Assembly (NCBI GenBank): GCA_026016205.1
Contig: CP061209.1
Location: 1-33,684, forward strand
Source: Methanosarcinales archaeon
Lineage (GTDB): Archaea; Halobacteriota; UBA148; JAUWXC01
Length of the DNA stretch: 33,684 bases
Direction of reading: 5' to 3'
The first letter of the stretch is position 1, and each line of letters starts with the position of its first letter. Both the position numbers and the translations under genes were made by a program. Shown here piece by piece: positions 1-10,628 of this stretch. Under the pieces are notes generated by a model, which did not search any database, was not told the origin of the DNA, and saw only the letters and a program-made list of their open reading frames with translations.

Positions 1-483
1 CCATCAGGCGCGCACGAAACCGTCAGTTGCAGGGGATGTCATATCCGGCACGGATATGCCCCAGAATGTATATCCTGCCATAAGGCGCACTCTCCTGCGC
101 AGGTGGCCACTTCTTACTGTATATCCTGCCATGGTAATCCCCATAATGTGACTAAAGCAGCCTATATCTCGCCTGATGTATCGAAGAAGTCTTGTGGCGT
201 CTGTCATAACGCGGAATTCTCCACCTTAGTGAGGTATAACAGCGCGCACAACACGTTTGTTGGCAGTCATACCGATGCTTTGCGTACCTATACCTATGAT
301 TTTACAAAGAGCTGTGCAGGCTGTCACCCGGCACATGCACAAGCAAAGAGTTGCACCGCTCCGGGATGCCACTTCAATCACTATCACCCCATGCAAGACG
401 GATGCTCATGGTGCCATAATGAGAAATATAGCAGGTGCACGGACTGTCACATAGATGCACATAACCCACGAGCTACAAAGTGA
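1..483 (+). CDS. Multihaem c-type cytochrome, C-terminal part (cut by window start)
   Basis: The reading frame is open from base 1 to a TGA at 481-483, giving 160 residues with no start in the window; the GTG at 103 is an internal codon. It holds eight haem-attachment motifs: CRGCH, CISCH twice, CGVCH, CAGCH, one spaced variant CTAPGCH (CX4CH), CSWCH and CTDCH. About one haem per 20 residues is typical of electron-conducting multihaem cytochromes that act outside the membrane. The missing N-terminus should carry a signal or anchor and probably more haems. The ending, CTDCHIDAHNPR, resembles the closing CHxxAHxTR segments of the cytochromes at 613 and 10629, so the three are probably one family. 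Role in extracellular or surface electron transfer is inferred. Confidence 0.93.
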   Translation, partial: PSGAHETVSCRGCHIRHGYAPECISCHKAHSPAQVATSYCISCHGNPHNVTKAAYISPDVSKKSCGVCHNAEFSTLVRYNSAHNTFVGSHTDALRTYTYDFTKSCAGCHPAHAQAKSCTAPGCHFNHYHPMQDGCSWCHNEKYSRCTDCHIDAHNPRATK

Positions 484-500
484 AATGGTCTTGCTTATCC

Positions 501-536
501 TCTTTTAAAGGCGTGCACTTCTTGGATTTTAAAAGA
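501..536 (+). other. AT-rich inverted repeat between cytochrome genes
   Basis: TCTTTTAAA (501-509) and TTTAAAAGA (528-536) are perfect 9-base reverse complements with an 18-base loop. It lies just after the first cytochrome's stop and about 80 bases before the next start. It could act as terminator, mRNA processing site or part of a TATA-containing promoter; the sequence alone does not decide. Confidence 0.4.
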
Positions 537-612
537 AAAGGTTTAAGAATGAAGAGTCTTTAATATTCTCTCCACAGACATCATTATGTGTCTTGATTCA
601 TGGGGTAGGTAA

Positions 613-1614
613 ATGGTTTCAAAGAAGGTAGGGGTAGCAATTCTACTTGGCATAATTGTAGTTGTTTTAATCACCTTTTTTACGCTAAACGTGGCATCAA
701 GCGGGTGGGGAGCACTGGAGCACTCGAACTGCGCCAAATGCCACTTAACCATCCCCAATTCTCATAAGACCGTAGGTGAAGATTGCCTCAAGTGTCACAG
801 TCCACTTGCCCATCAGGAAACACCCGAGGACTGTGCCAGCTGTCACGGCGTTGGTGCTAGCATGAAAACTCTTCATAAAAAGGGCATGCCAGATTGCACA
901 AACTGCCACGAGGTAGAGGTACCATTCACAGACGAGCAGTGTGCTAACTGTCATCCAGCACCATACAACGCTATCAAGGCAAGCGAAGGCGAACATAATA
1001 TCTTAGGCTGTACATGGTGCCATGTAGGGTCACATCCCTACATTCCACCCTGCCAGGAGTGCCATGGCGACTATCATGGCTCTGAACTTACTGACTGTTC
1101 GATGTGCCATGTAGATGCCCATGCCATAGAGGCCATCAACCTGGAAGCCATAACATCTGAGGCTTGTGGAAAGTGTCATGCTGATGTACAATCTGCATTA
1201 ACCACCAACCCATCCAAGCACACCAATGTAGAATGCTCGGCATGCCATCCAGAACATGAACTGGCAGCAACCCTGGGTTGCGAGATTTGCCATGCATCTA
1301 TTCCAGGACACTATCCAGGCATGACTACACGCGAATGTGAGAAATGCCATTCAACAGGACACACACCATCCCCGGTTACATACGCAGCTGATGTGCCAAG
1401 TGAATACTGCAGTTCATGCCATGTTGACCCGGCAACAGCAATGAGTCAGAGCGGCACCAAGCACGCAAGCCTGGCATGTGCATACTGCCATCCGCAGCAT
1501 GCCATGATACCAACATGCGAATCATGCCATGGAACGCCGCACTCAGCGTCGATACATCAGGCATTCCCAGATTGTGTATCCTGCCATGGAACTGCCCACA
1601 GTACAAGGATCTAA
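613..1614 (+). CDS. Membrane-anchored 16-haem cytochrome c
   Basis: The 333-residue product starts with a short basic stretch and one hydrophobic segment (about residues 7-28), an uncleaved anchor or signal, so the haem part faces outside. Sixteen CXXCH motifs follow from about residue 40 to the C-terminus, and many extra His residues can serve as second haem ligands. A GGTAGGT ribosome site precedes the ATG. The last 150 or so residues match the C-terminal part of the 16-haem protein at 10629 motif for motif, with shared blocks NPSKHTN, CAYCHP and SGTKH, so the two share a duplicated module. Family knowledge supports electron transfer; partners and direction are inferred. It lacks the NapC-like head of its paralogue. 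Confidence 0.93.
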   Translation: MVSKKVGVAILLGIIVVVLITFFTLNVASSGWGALEHSNCAKCHLTIPNSHKTVGEDCLKCHSPLAHQETPEDCASCHGVGASMKTLHKKGMPDCTNCHEVEVPFTDEQCANCHPAPYNAIKASEGEHNILGCTWCHVGSHPYIPPCQECHGDYHGSELTDCSMCHVDAHAIEAINLEAITSEACGKCHADVQSALTTNPSKHTNVECSACHPEHELAATLGCEICHASIPGHYPGMTTRECEKCHSTGHTPSPVTYAADVPSEYCSSCHVDPATAMSQSGTKHASLACAYCHPQHAMIPTCESCHGTPHSASIHQAFPDCVSCHGTAHSTRI

Positions 1615-1645
1615 GTGTTTTTAGGGGGTCCTAGGGCACCGGATT

Positions 1646-1698
1646 GGGAATTTCTCTATTTTGAAAATTAAAATTCCCTGCCTCCATACCCATTTTTT
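1646..1698 (+). terminator. Candidate terminator after the 16-haem cytochrome gene
   Basis: GGGAATTT (1646-1653) and AAATTCCC (1671-1678) form an 8-bp stem. A run of seven T follows at about 1692-1698, in line with the T-rich signals that end archaeal transcripts. The stop codon is 32 bases upstream. The gap between stem and T run is longer than in a classical intrinsic terminator, so confidence is moderate. Confidence 0.4.
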
Positions 1699-2068
1699 TC
1701 TAACACTATTTTCATCTCTTCGCCCTCATACGACCTACCAAAAGAGTTACCACGAAATTATGGACCATGGATCAATTTGGGGTTTGCATTAATCCCACCT
1801 CCCCTCTGGTTTTCTCATTCGCGTACAACAACTATTTCCTCGCAATCTTTAGTGAAGATTTGTTTTTGGGGGTGGGACAATGATGCGATACACAAATTCA
1901 CCATTCGGGTTAAAGCAAAATTTCTATCTTGGCTCACACTAATCAAACCGCTCGAAAAGGGATATGGGGGGGTTTACACCTATAGGAAACCCTCCTCATG
2001 TGAGAAAGAGGGGGGAGGAAAAAGGGATCTCAAACTTTTGGAAAGTAATTACTAAATCAAAATATTAA
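1699..2068. other. Gene-free stretch
   Basis: No convincing gene. A 92-codon open frame at 1777-2055 has no ribosome site, an implausible composition and no recognisable domain. The stretch contains G runs (around 1969-1975 and 2010-2017) and a short C-rich/G-rich inverted repeat near 1990-2016. It separates the + strand cytochromes from the end of the minus-strand formate dehydrogenase operon. Confidence 0.55.
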
Positions 2069-2108
2069 AAACAAAAAAGATAAAAAGAGTGTAGGATTGA
2101 TATCCTAC
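2069..2108 (-). terminator. Hairpin and T-tract ending the formate dehydrogenase operon
   Basis: On the minus strand GTAGGAT and ATCCTAC (positions 2108-2102 and 2097-2091) form a perfect 7-bp stem with a four-base loop. A U-rich tract follows (A-rich on the + strand, 2069-2090). It starts 19 bases beyond the last operon gene. Arrangement and placement fit a factor-independent terminator. Confidence 0.7.
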
Positions 2109-2126
2109 CCTCTCTCCATTTTCTTC

Positions 2127-2399
2127 TTATCGCTTTCCTAACGCAACACTGACGCATCCGTATACCATTGCAATCAAGAACCCTAGAAGTATTATTTCCG
2201 CTAATGCGAAAGATACTACGTGTAAGGGCTCAAATACCTCGTGTATGTGTGGTACAAAGGAGACAAAGTCAAATGGGCCCGGCTCTGCAACTGCTAGTAT
2301 CAAGTCTATCCACCATGTTAGGATGAACACACATAGTCCGACTGACGAAATTATCACTGCTGCTTCTGCTGGTGCTTTTAGGCATTTAACATCGGTCAT
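2127..2399 (-). CDS. Small membrane protein, last gene of the formate dehydrogenase operon
   Basis: A 90-residue protein with two hydrophobic segments (about residues 12-37 and 57-85), joined by an acidic, His-containing loop with PHIHEVFEPLH. I recognise no family. It follows the cytochrome b gene by 16 bases on the same strand and ends just before a terminator, so it is the last cistron of the operon. It shows the same two-helix design and length as the protein at 3069-3341, so the two may be distant relatives or paired accessory subunits that hold cytochrome b and the exported dehydrogenase together. The loop histidines could bind haem or metal; that is speculation. Confidence 0.75.
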   Translation of the reverse strand: MTDVKCLKAPAEAAVIISSVGLCVFILTWWIDLILAVAEPGPFDFVSFVPHIHEVFEPLHVVSFALAEIILLGFLIAMVYGCVSVALGKR

Positions 2400-2415
2400 T
2401 CTTATCTCCCTCCAA

Positions 2416-3063
2416 TTACTCGGCCCAAAGAGGATGCTCTTCCTTTGCCTCTTCTTTTGACATTTTGCCTGTAAACATCGTCCATCGCATGCCTACCTTT
2501 GAACTCAAATGTGAGTTGCTGAAGTGCAGGAAGTATGCCAAGATAACACATATGGCATCATAGCGGTGGAAGAGTCTAATTCCTGTCAGGTATTGTACTG
2601 GCCAGATTGTCATTGTCCAGAGTGGAAACATCAGGAAATATCCTGATATGACCAGAAGTGGCGTGAATAAAATTGAGCCCCAGTAGTCGAGTTTCTCTTT
2701 CCAGCTGTATTGCCCATAACTTGGCATTTTATCTGTCTTTCCAAGTGCAAATTTGACTTCTTGAATTACATCTTTGACATCCTGAAGACCTGGTAATGCA
2801 GGCCTAGTGTATTTTCCGTCAATGACTGCTATCTTGAGTATGTGGCGTACACAGTGGTAGAGGCATACAAAGACCAAAATAATGGCGAACACTCTATGAA
2901 GTACCATGGTAACGCCATAACCACCCATCATGTATGCAAATATTTCTAACTCATGGAATGCGATTGGAAGACCTGTAACCATCAGCACGATGCAGCTTAC
3001 GCCTAATAGGATGTGTTCTATCCTACTACTCATGCTGAATCTTTGTACTTCTTTCTCTGCCAT
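2416..3063 (-). CDS. Formate dehydrogenase-type cytochrome b (gamma subunit)
   Basis: The 215-residue protein has four likely transmembrane helices and the pattern of the FdnI / cytochrome b561 family: a His at the start of helix 1 (RIEHILLG), His residues in helix 2 (LYHCVRH), and further His near the last helix (HFSNSH). These are candidate haem b ligands. The family takes electrons from an Fe-S subunit at the outer face and passes them to a membrane quinone, here perhaps menaquinone or methanophenazine. I chose the ATG at 3063 over the upstream GTG (3072) because GGGGGTG lies just before it and overlaps the stop of the preceding gene. It sits two genes after the Fe-S subunit. The electron acceptor is unknown. 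Confidence 0.88.
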   Translation of the reverse strand: MAEKEVQRFSMSSRIEHILLGVSCIVLMVTGLPIAFHELEIFAYMMGGYGVTMVLHRVFAIILVFVCLYHCVRHILKIAVIDGKYTRPALPGLQDVKDVIQEVKFALGKTDKMPSYGQYSWKEKLDYWGSILFTPLLVISGYFLMFPLWTMTIWPVQYLTGIRLFHRYDAICVILAYFLHFSNSHLSSKVGMRWTMFTGKMSKEEAKEEHPLWAE

Positions 3064-3068
3064 TCTAT

Positions 3069-3341
3069 TCACCCCCGAGCTCCTTGCACTCGTTTTCGAC
3101 AGGCCATGCCCAGTGCTATTAATGCTGTCATTGCTAGTATGCCCCCTAAGTCAATCAGTTTTGCAAGTAATACAAGCACAAAGTTCACTAGTTCTGCCCT
3201 TGCCATTACTTGTGCATCTGGTAGTCTATCTATTTGATTCTTGGGTATTGAATGCTGGATTGGATAGTATATTACTGCAACCGTCATCAGTATCGCAACT
3301 ATTGCAGCGATAATGACGATTTGATTTTCTTGTTTCATCAT
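3069..3341 (-). CDS. Small two-helix membrane protein in the formate dehydrogenase operon
   Basis: Ninety residues with hydrophobic segments at about 8-26 and 52-80 and a basic C-terminus (CRKRVQGARG), suggesting both ends on the cytoplasmic side. A strong GGAGGAGGG site precedes the double ATG (3341/3338). No family recognised. It lies between the Fe-S subunit and cytochrome b, and its stop overlaps the ribosome site of the cytochrome b gene, so the two are probably translated together. A structural or assembly role in the membrane part of the dehydrogenase is inferred from position only. Confidence 0.75.
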   Translation of the reverse strand: MMKQENQIVIIAAIVAILMTVAVIYYPIQHSIPKNQIDRLPDAQVMARAELVNFVLVLLAKLIDLGGILAMTALIALGMACRKRVQGARG

Positions 3342-3360
3342 AGTTAATACCCTCCTCCTT

Positions 3361-3393
3361 TACAAAAAGGATTGAGGGGGGTTAAACCCCTCC
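3361..3393 (-). terminator. Hairpin inside the formate dehydrogenase operon
   Basis: Directly after the Fe-S subunit's stop, minus-strand GGGG-TTTAA-CCCC flanked by further pairs (GAG/CTC) makes a strong GC stem. A short T-rich stretch (CCTTTTTG) follows. It could be an attenuator that lowers expression of the downstream membrane genes, or an mRNA processing or stability element. Confidence 0.45.
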
Positions 3394-3939
3394 CTACGCT
3401 CCTGGTATTTCTCCTCTTTGCAATCTCATAGCGGCTCTTTGTCTGTATATGGCTGATATCTCTTCGGCATCTCCTGCAAGAAGCGCTTTGGTTGCACAGA
3501 AAGCTGCACATCTTGGATTCGGCTCTCTCGTAATCCTCTTACCGTGCTCGTCTTTCTGGTGGTATGGTTCTACGCAGTATGTGCATTTATCCATCTTGCC
3601 CTTACTGCTAAACACTCCTGTCTTCTCGAATTGTGGAGCGCCAAATGGGCACGCATATGCGCAGTAGCCGCATCCGATGCACTTGTCTTTGTCGACCAAG
3701 ACGATGCCATCTTCTCGCTTCGATATGGCCTCCCTCGGGCATGCCTTTATGCATGGAGCATCTCCACAGTGCATGCACGTCATTGGTACGTTCATCTCTC
3801 CGGGTTTACCCTCGTTAACGGTTACCACTCTGATTCGCCTCATGCCGTATGGGACGTGGTTCGTCTGCTTGCATGCGACTTCGCATCCGCCGCATTTTAT
3901 GCACCTATCTACATCCGGTAGGAACTTGTATGTTGTCAT
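3394..3939 (-). CDS. Formate dehydrogenase Fe-S subunit (beta), four [4Fe-4S]
   Basis: A 181-residue protein of the DmsB/FdnH/NrfC-like electron-transfer family. Four cysteine quartets are visible: C13-C16-C19-C23; C55-C58-C63-C67; C87-C90-C93-C97; and C119-C122-C144-C148. These would hold four [4Fe-4S] clusters in two ferredoxin-like pairs. It has no signal peptide, as expected for a subunit exported with its Tat-bearing partner. It lacks the C-terminal transmembrane helix found in bacterial FdnH, so the neighbouring small membrane proteins may supply anchoring. It lies 14 bases after the catalytic subunit gene. Its role is to pass electrons from the molybdenum or tungsten subunit to cytochrome b. 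Confidence 0.92.
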   Translation of the reverse strand: MTTYKFLPDVDRCIKCGGCEVACKQTNHVPYGMRRIRVVTVNEGKPGEMNVPMTCMHCGDAPCIKACPREAISKREDGIVLVDKDKCIGCGYCAYACPFGAPQFEKTGVFSSKGKMDKCTYCVEPYHQKDEHGKRITREPNPRCAAFCATKALLAGDAEEISAIYRQRAAMRLQRGEIPGA

Positions 3940-3953
3940 CTTTCATTCCCTCC

Positions 3954-6686
<2,733 letters not shown>

Positions 6687-6785
6687 TTCTTCCCTCCTAA
6701 TAGTTAATTATAGTATGTTGATGGGTGCCCCTATTAAAGTTTTTCTAATTCTGTTTTGGGGGAGGCTGAGAAAAAAACTTCAAGA

Positions 6786-6797
6786 ATGATATAAATG
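6786..6797 (-). promoter_or_regulatory. Possible promoter of the formate dehydrogenase operon
   Basis: The 117-base gap between the chaperone gene and fdhA contains minus-strand CATTTATATCA at 6797-6787, a TATA-like box, with a T7 run just downstream (6772-6778). The gap suggests fdhA can be transcribed separately from the HdrA-like/chaperone pair. Confidence 0.35.
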
Positions 6798-6803
6798 AAA
6801 GAA

Positions 6804-7472
6804 CTATAGCCCTTCTAACAACTCATCGATTAGCTCGCTATCCAGCAGAAGAAAACCCTTTGCAATCTTCGCGATGCCCTTATAGAAATCAGAGCGCTTA
6901 TTATCATACAAATCGTCACAGAATTTTGGCACCCACTGCCGCAGATGTTCGTCCATAAATTCTTTTTGTAACGTCAGGCAATTCCGTACACGTGCTCCAT
7001 CGCCTATTGCCTTGAGCGCTTCTTCACACAGATAATGCATAAATCGAAGTTCAAAGGCAATGTGGTCTTCCGGCTCTTTATATTCTTTTGACTTTATGAT
7101 ACCTGCCCTTCGATAAGCTTCCTTTACTTTTAACAGGATGTTCATCCTTTCAGGCGTACCATCTCTCGTTTCTGCCCCGTACACAGATTCATAAGGGGGT
7201 ATTATCGCAACAGGAGGGCCCAAAAAGAGGCGGGTATATTCGTCCCTTAACTTTTCACAAACATCATCTACATCCGTGCATTTGTTCATGTATTCCTTCA
7301 GTAGGTCAAACCCATCTGCCACCTCATCATTTAACGATACACTCTTCGGGATTGGCACATTTTTATTCACCAGATCTTCAGCGAGTTTGCGCGGTGGCTC
7401 CTCAAGATACATTCGATATAAAAACGCATAGAAATTTTCTCTCATTTGGAGACATTCTTCTATTTCTGTCAT
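6804..7472 (-). CDS. TorD/DmsD-family molybdoenzyme chaperone
   Basis: This 222-residue, mostly helical, acidic protein fits the TorD family, which binds the Tat signal of a molybdoenzyme, helps insert the cofactor and holds back export until folding is done. Family marks are the EEYTRLF-like stretch (RDEYTRLFLGPP), the proline-rich PPYESVY segment and the EPEDHIAFELRFMHYL helix (EPDH motif). I place the start at 7472, where ATG overlaps the TGA of the upstream gene (ATGA) behind an AGAGGCGA site; a longer frame to 7526 would run into that gene. Its target is most likely the exported catalytic subunit encoded next. Translational coupling to the HdrA-like gene suggests they are made together. 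Confidence 0.88.
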   Translation of the reverse strand: MTEIEECLQMRENFYAFLYRMYLEEPPRKLAEDLVNKNVPIPKSVSLNDEVADGFDLLKEYMNKCTDVDDVCEKLRDEYTRLFLGPPVAIIPPYESVYGAETRDGTPERMNILLKVKEAYRRAGIIKSKEYKEPEDHIAFELRFMHYLCEEALKAIGDGARVRNCLTLQKEFMDEHLRQWVPKFCDDLYDNKRSDFYKGIAKIAKGFLLLDSELIDELLEGL

Positions 7473-9643
7473 TTGTTCGCCTCTACTCTTGCTAGGAGTT
7501 TTTCCAGTGCAATTACAGCTCTGCAATCTTCACAATACTTAACTAATTCGATTTGCTCCTCCACACTAAATTCATCGGTGTTGCCCACACTCTGTAATAT
7601 CTTTATTGTTTTATCGAGCGCTGCCTTTGTTATATACGCTTTTTCACATTTAACGCATCTTACGAGCTCAGATTGTGCTATTGTCTCCTCTTTCAAATCG
7701 ACCAGTTTGGCGAAATCTAATATTTTTTCCACTTTAAGCGCATCCTCAGGACATGCTTTTTCACACATGCCGCATGCGATGCAGTACCCATATACAAAAT
7801 TAATCTTATTTTCTCTCTTCACTATTGCATCCATTGGGCACATGCTAACACAGGCATTGCACACCGTACACTTGGACGGGTCAATGGCAACACACGCGAA
7901 CGGGAATTCAGTATCTTTTTCAATTGCCTCTGGCACCATCTTGGTTTTCGATGAAAGACTCTGCATTAGCTCTAATATGGCGTATCTTTTTGCGGTTTTA
8001 TCTAACCTGACTGCCCCCTCTCTTTTTATGGGGGATGGCCCTAGCGTTTCTGCAAAATCGATGACTGCCTGCACGAAAGCATCTGGCCTATCCGCATTGC
8101 TACATGCCAGTTTCACCCTTTCTCCAAGATTAAATGCCTGGAGTGCCATGTTAGCGAATTTCACCGCTGATTTGCTGGCTTTGCCATCGGCATCATGCTG
8201 GCACTTTTCACATCCCAATAGAATGACTCCGTCAGCACCCAAGTCAAAAGCTCGAAGGATGTGCGCCTCTGAAACGGCGCCAATACATGGAATAAATAGC
8301 GGAAGAATTGCTGGATATTGAGTGTGCTTTCTACCAACAGCATCCAGAGTAGCCAATCCACATTCTGAGCAGGTAAATGCAAGTATATTTGGCTCAAGTT
8401 CTTTTTTTACCTTGCTCAACAGAATTTCCATCTGGGCGTAAATCATGTCATTTGAACATTCTCGCAGTTGTGGGAGTGAGGTCGGGCAGATTGACATGCA
8501 AATGCCACAGCCTTTGCACGCGGCCGGATCAAACGAGATATGGGACCCATTCCTTGTTATCGCATTATGCTGGCATGCAGTCTCGCAAAGTTTGCATCCA
8601 ATGACTTCACTTTTTCCTGCAGCGCATATATCTAAATTCACATCCAGTGCTTTTTGTTTTTCAATTTTGCCGAGATTCGAAATGGCATTTAACGCTGCCG
8701 ACATGGCACCTTTATACACCTCAAGTGGGTCATCACTCTCGACATTTACCACGTGGGTGCCGGCTTGAGCTGGAAACGTCCAATTTCCAAGCGCTATAAT
8801 CTGGCCAGTTTTAATCGTTTCGCACTTTTCGCGCTCTAAATCAATCGCTCCTACAGGGCATACGTCGACACAATCGCCGCATTTGTTGCATACATTACTA
8901 ATTGAGTATATCGGGCTCGATTGGATTGCATTTTTTTGGCATATATCTACGCATCGACCGCATTCTATACACTTCTCTGGATCGATCGTATTTTTCAGCA
9001 TCTCTATGGAGAAATTACCGATTGCCCCGTTCACATCTTTTACCGAGCCGATGTGAACCGATACGCTATTCAGGTCAACCAAGCACCTATCGGGGACGTC
9101 GCACTTACCAGTGGCATTATGCGGCAGTGTTGCATCACAGAAACTACAATCTGTTTTAATGCCATCAATCAAAAGTTGTACATCCGCCAGTTTTGAAAGG
9201 TTTTTTGCAACCTTTATTCCAACAGCTCCCCCACCAACTATTGCAATCTTGGAGCCCACATCTACTATAATATTTTCAGGCACTTGCCTATTTTTTATGT
9301 GATTAATCGCAGCATTTATCAAACGTTTTGCCTTTTCGGTTGCATCACTCTCGTTGTGAATCCATCCGCAATGCTCTCTAAGGTTTAACGTGATAAGGCC
9401 ATCGGATCTCAACCCCATGTCCCCTACTACATCTTCAAAAATCTGCCTTTTGGATGTGCAACCTATGAGCACTGTATTGAGGTCTTTCCTTTTTATATCA
9501 TCAATAATGTATGCTAACCCATCATCTTGGCACAATCTATCATGGATTTCAATGACATCCGCATCTTTGATGCTCTTTTTAACATCTTTAAAATTGATGC
9601 TCGATGTCTTATTGCATGTGCAGAGAAAGATTCCAGTTTTCAT
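7469..9643 (-). CDS. HdrA/MvhD-like polyferredoxin fusion with reduced flavin domain
   Basis: A 724-residue soluble electron-transfer protein. Residues 1-120 match the HdrA N-terminal domain (FLCTCN, LREHCGWIH). Next comes a Rossmann motif GGGAVG (137-142), but only a short flavin-domain remnant follows. Paired [4Fe-4S] motifs lie at C225-C235 and C252-C262, and a second set at C340-C357 and C376-C386. Residues about 418-535 resemble the MvhD [2Fe-2S] subunit (C425, C428, C453, C478, C481). Another pair follows at C592-C602 and C621-C631. The C-terminus has CVKC (663) and CEDC (704), perhaps a zinc or iron site. The gene begins the chaperone/dehydrogenase locus and diverges from a cytochrome b gene. 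HdrA proteins link ferredoxin, hydrogenase/formate dehydrogenase and heterodisulfide chemistry; the partner here is unknown. Confidence 0.85.
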   Translation of the reverse strand: MKTGIFLCTCNKTSSINFKDVKKSIKDADVIEIHDRLCQDDGLAYIIDDIKRKDLNTVLIGCTSKRQIFEDVVGDMGLRSDGLITLNLREHCGWIHNESDATEKAKRLINAAINHIKNRQVPENIIVDVGSKIAIVGGGAVGIKVAKNLSKLADVQLLIDGIKTDCSFCDATLPHNATGKCDVPDRCLVDLNSVSVHIGSVKDVNGAIGNFSIEMLKNTIDPEKCIECGRCVDICQKNAIQSSPIYSISNVCNKCGDCVDVCPVGAIDLEREKCETIKTGQIIALGNWTFPAQAGTHVVNVESDDPLEVYKGAMSAALNAISNLGKIEKQKALDVNLDICAAGKSEVIGCKLCETACQHNAITRNGSHISFDPAACKGCGICMSICPTSLPQLRECSNDMIYAQMEILLSKVKKELEPNILAFTCSECGLATLDAVGRKHTQYPAILPLFIPCIGAVSEAHILRAFDLGADGVILLGCEKCQHDADGKASKSAVKFANMALQAFNLGERVKLACSNADRPDAFVQAVIDFAETLGPSPIKREGAVRLDKTAKRYAILELMQSLSSKTKMVPEAIEKDTEFPFACVAIDPSKCTVCNACVSMCPMDAIVKRENKINFVYGYCIACGMCEKACPEDALKVEKILDFAKLVDLKEETIAQSELVRCVKCEKAYITKAALDKTIKILQSVGNTDEFSVEEQIELVKYCEDCRAVIALEKLLARVEANK

Positions 9644-9764
9644 GGTGAACTCACTCTAATTATGTCGATGAGATATAATACTTATGAGTGGACAATGAAT
9701 AAAAGGAAAAGCTTATTTGTTAGGTATTGTATAATCTCTTTCGAGCATTCAACAGGTGGATAAG
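9644..9764. promoter_or_regulatory. Divergent promoter region between HdrA-like gene and cytochrome b
   Basis: This 121-base AT-rich gap lies between two divergent genes. Minus-strand GTATTATATCTC (about 9679-9668) and plus-strand TTGTATAATCT (about 9726-9736) or GCTTATTTG (9711-9719) are TATA-like candidates. AGGTGGAT sits just before the ATG at 9765. Shared control of both electron-transfer units is plausible; no operator repeat is obvious. Confidence 0.45.
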
Positions 9765-10569
9765 ATGGCTGCAAAGGTGGATTTAGAAAAAAAAAGAAGT
9801 AGAACGGTACGGTTATGATGTCATAATTGAGCATTGGGTGCATACCTTTGGTACAATCCTATGTATACTCAGTGGCTTTATTCTGCTTTTTGCCTTTGGA
9901 TGGTATGGATATAGCTCCAGTCTTCTGGGTCGGTTTGTAGAATATTACAACGGCGCAACATTAGTGAAACTTCACTATATCGGTGCGGGATGCATTGTTG
10001 TTATGGCGGCATTCAATGTAATCTACCATGGGATAAAGGGCGACGACTCCATATTGGCATCGAAAAGTGACATCAAGGACTCGATAGCAGAGATTGCAGT
10101 GGTTATGGGTGTAATCGGTGATGGCAGTCTATTTGGAATTAAAGGCTTATACCTACCGAAAAGCATCAAGAACGTTTTGGCCAATCTGTTTGGAAGGATG
10201 GGCATTGATAAACCTCCCCATGCAGGCAAATGGCTCCCTATAGAGAAGGTGGAATACACTTTTGTTTTCAGCGTACTGATTGCCGTGCTCATCATCACGG
10301 GTTTCATAAAGGTTTTCAAATGGAAACTCATGGCTACGATGTCTCCGTTAGGCTACGTGCATAACGTGGTTTACACCGCCAGTTGGCTCCATGATGCAGC
10401 GGCCGTCATTATCACTCTGTTCCTCATAGTCCACGTAATAACTGCATCTGTAATACCAGTGTCTTGGCCATGTATTAAGGCTCTGGTGACGAAAAAGATG
10501 TCACTCGAGCACGTCAAACACCATCACGAGGCATGGTATAAAGAGATCATGAGGGAGCGCGGACGTTAG
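9765..10569 (+). CDS. Cytochrome b (FdnI-like) with apparent +1 frameshift in an A9 run
   Basis: The ATG at 9765 with an AGGTGG site opens a frame reading MAAKVDLEKKRSRTVRL and stopping at 9816. Dropping one A from the nine-A run (9787-9795) joins it to the main frame as KKEVERYGYDVIIEHWVHTFG, which matches the usual start of FdnI-like cytochromes b, including the helix-1 His. The main frame alone would have to begin at GTG 9838, inside helix 1 and after that His. The joined protein is about 267 residues, with four or five helices and a family-like tail (SLEHVKHHHEAWY). It would pass electrons between quinone and the cytochrome c encoded 59 bases downstream. Sequencing error, slippage or recent damage are all possible. 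Confidence 0.85.
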
Positions 10570-10628
10570 TATATACTCCCTTTTTGTGCATAATACGCTG
10601 AAGTCCCCACTTAAGGTGATGAGACGAT

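Noticed and set aside
1777-2055. 92-codon open frame in the gap after the cytochromes
   Set aside because: No ribosome site, odd residue mix, no recognisable domain; G/C runs explain the openness.
7446-8321. 291-codon + strand frame over the HdrA-like gene
   Set aside because: Ser/Ala-rich antisense shadow; the minus strand has conserved Fe-S motifs.
9838-9840. GTG 9838 as the real start of cytochrome b
   Set aside because: It falls inside helix 1 after the expected haem-ligand region and lacks a ribosome site; the ATG at 9765 with a frameshift explains the family N-terminus better.
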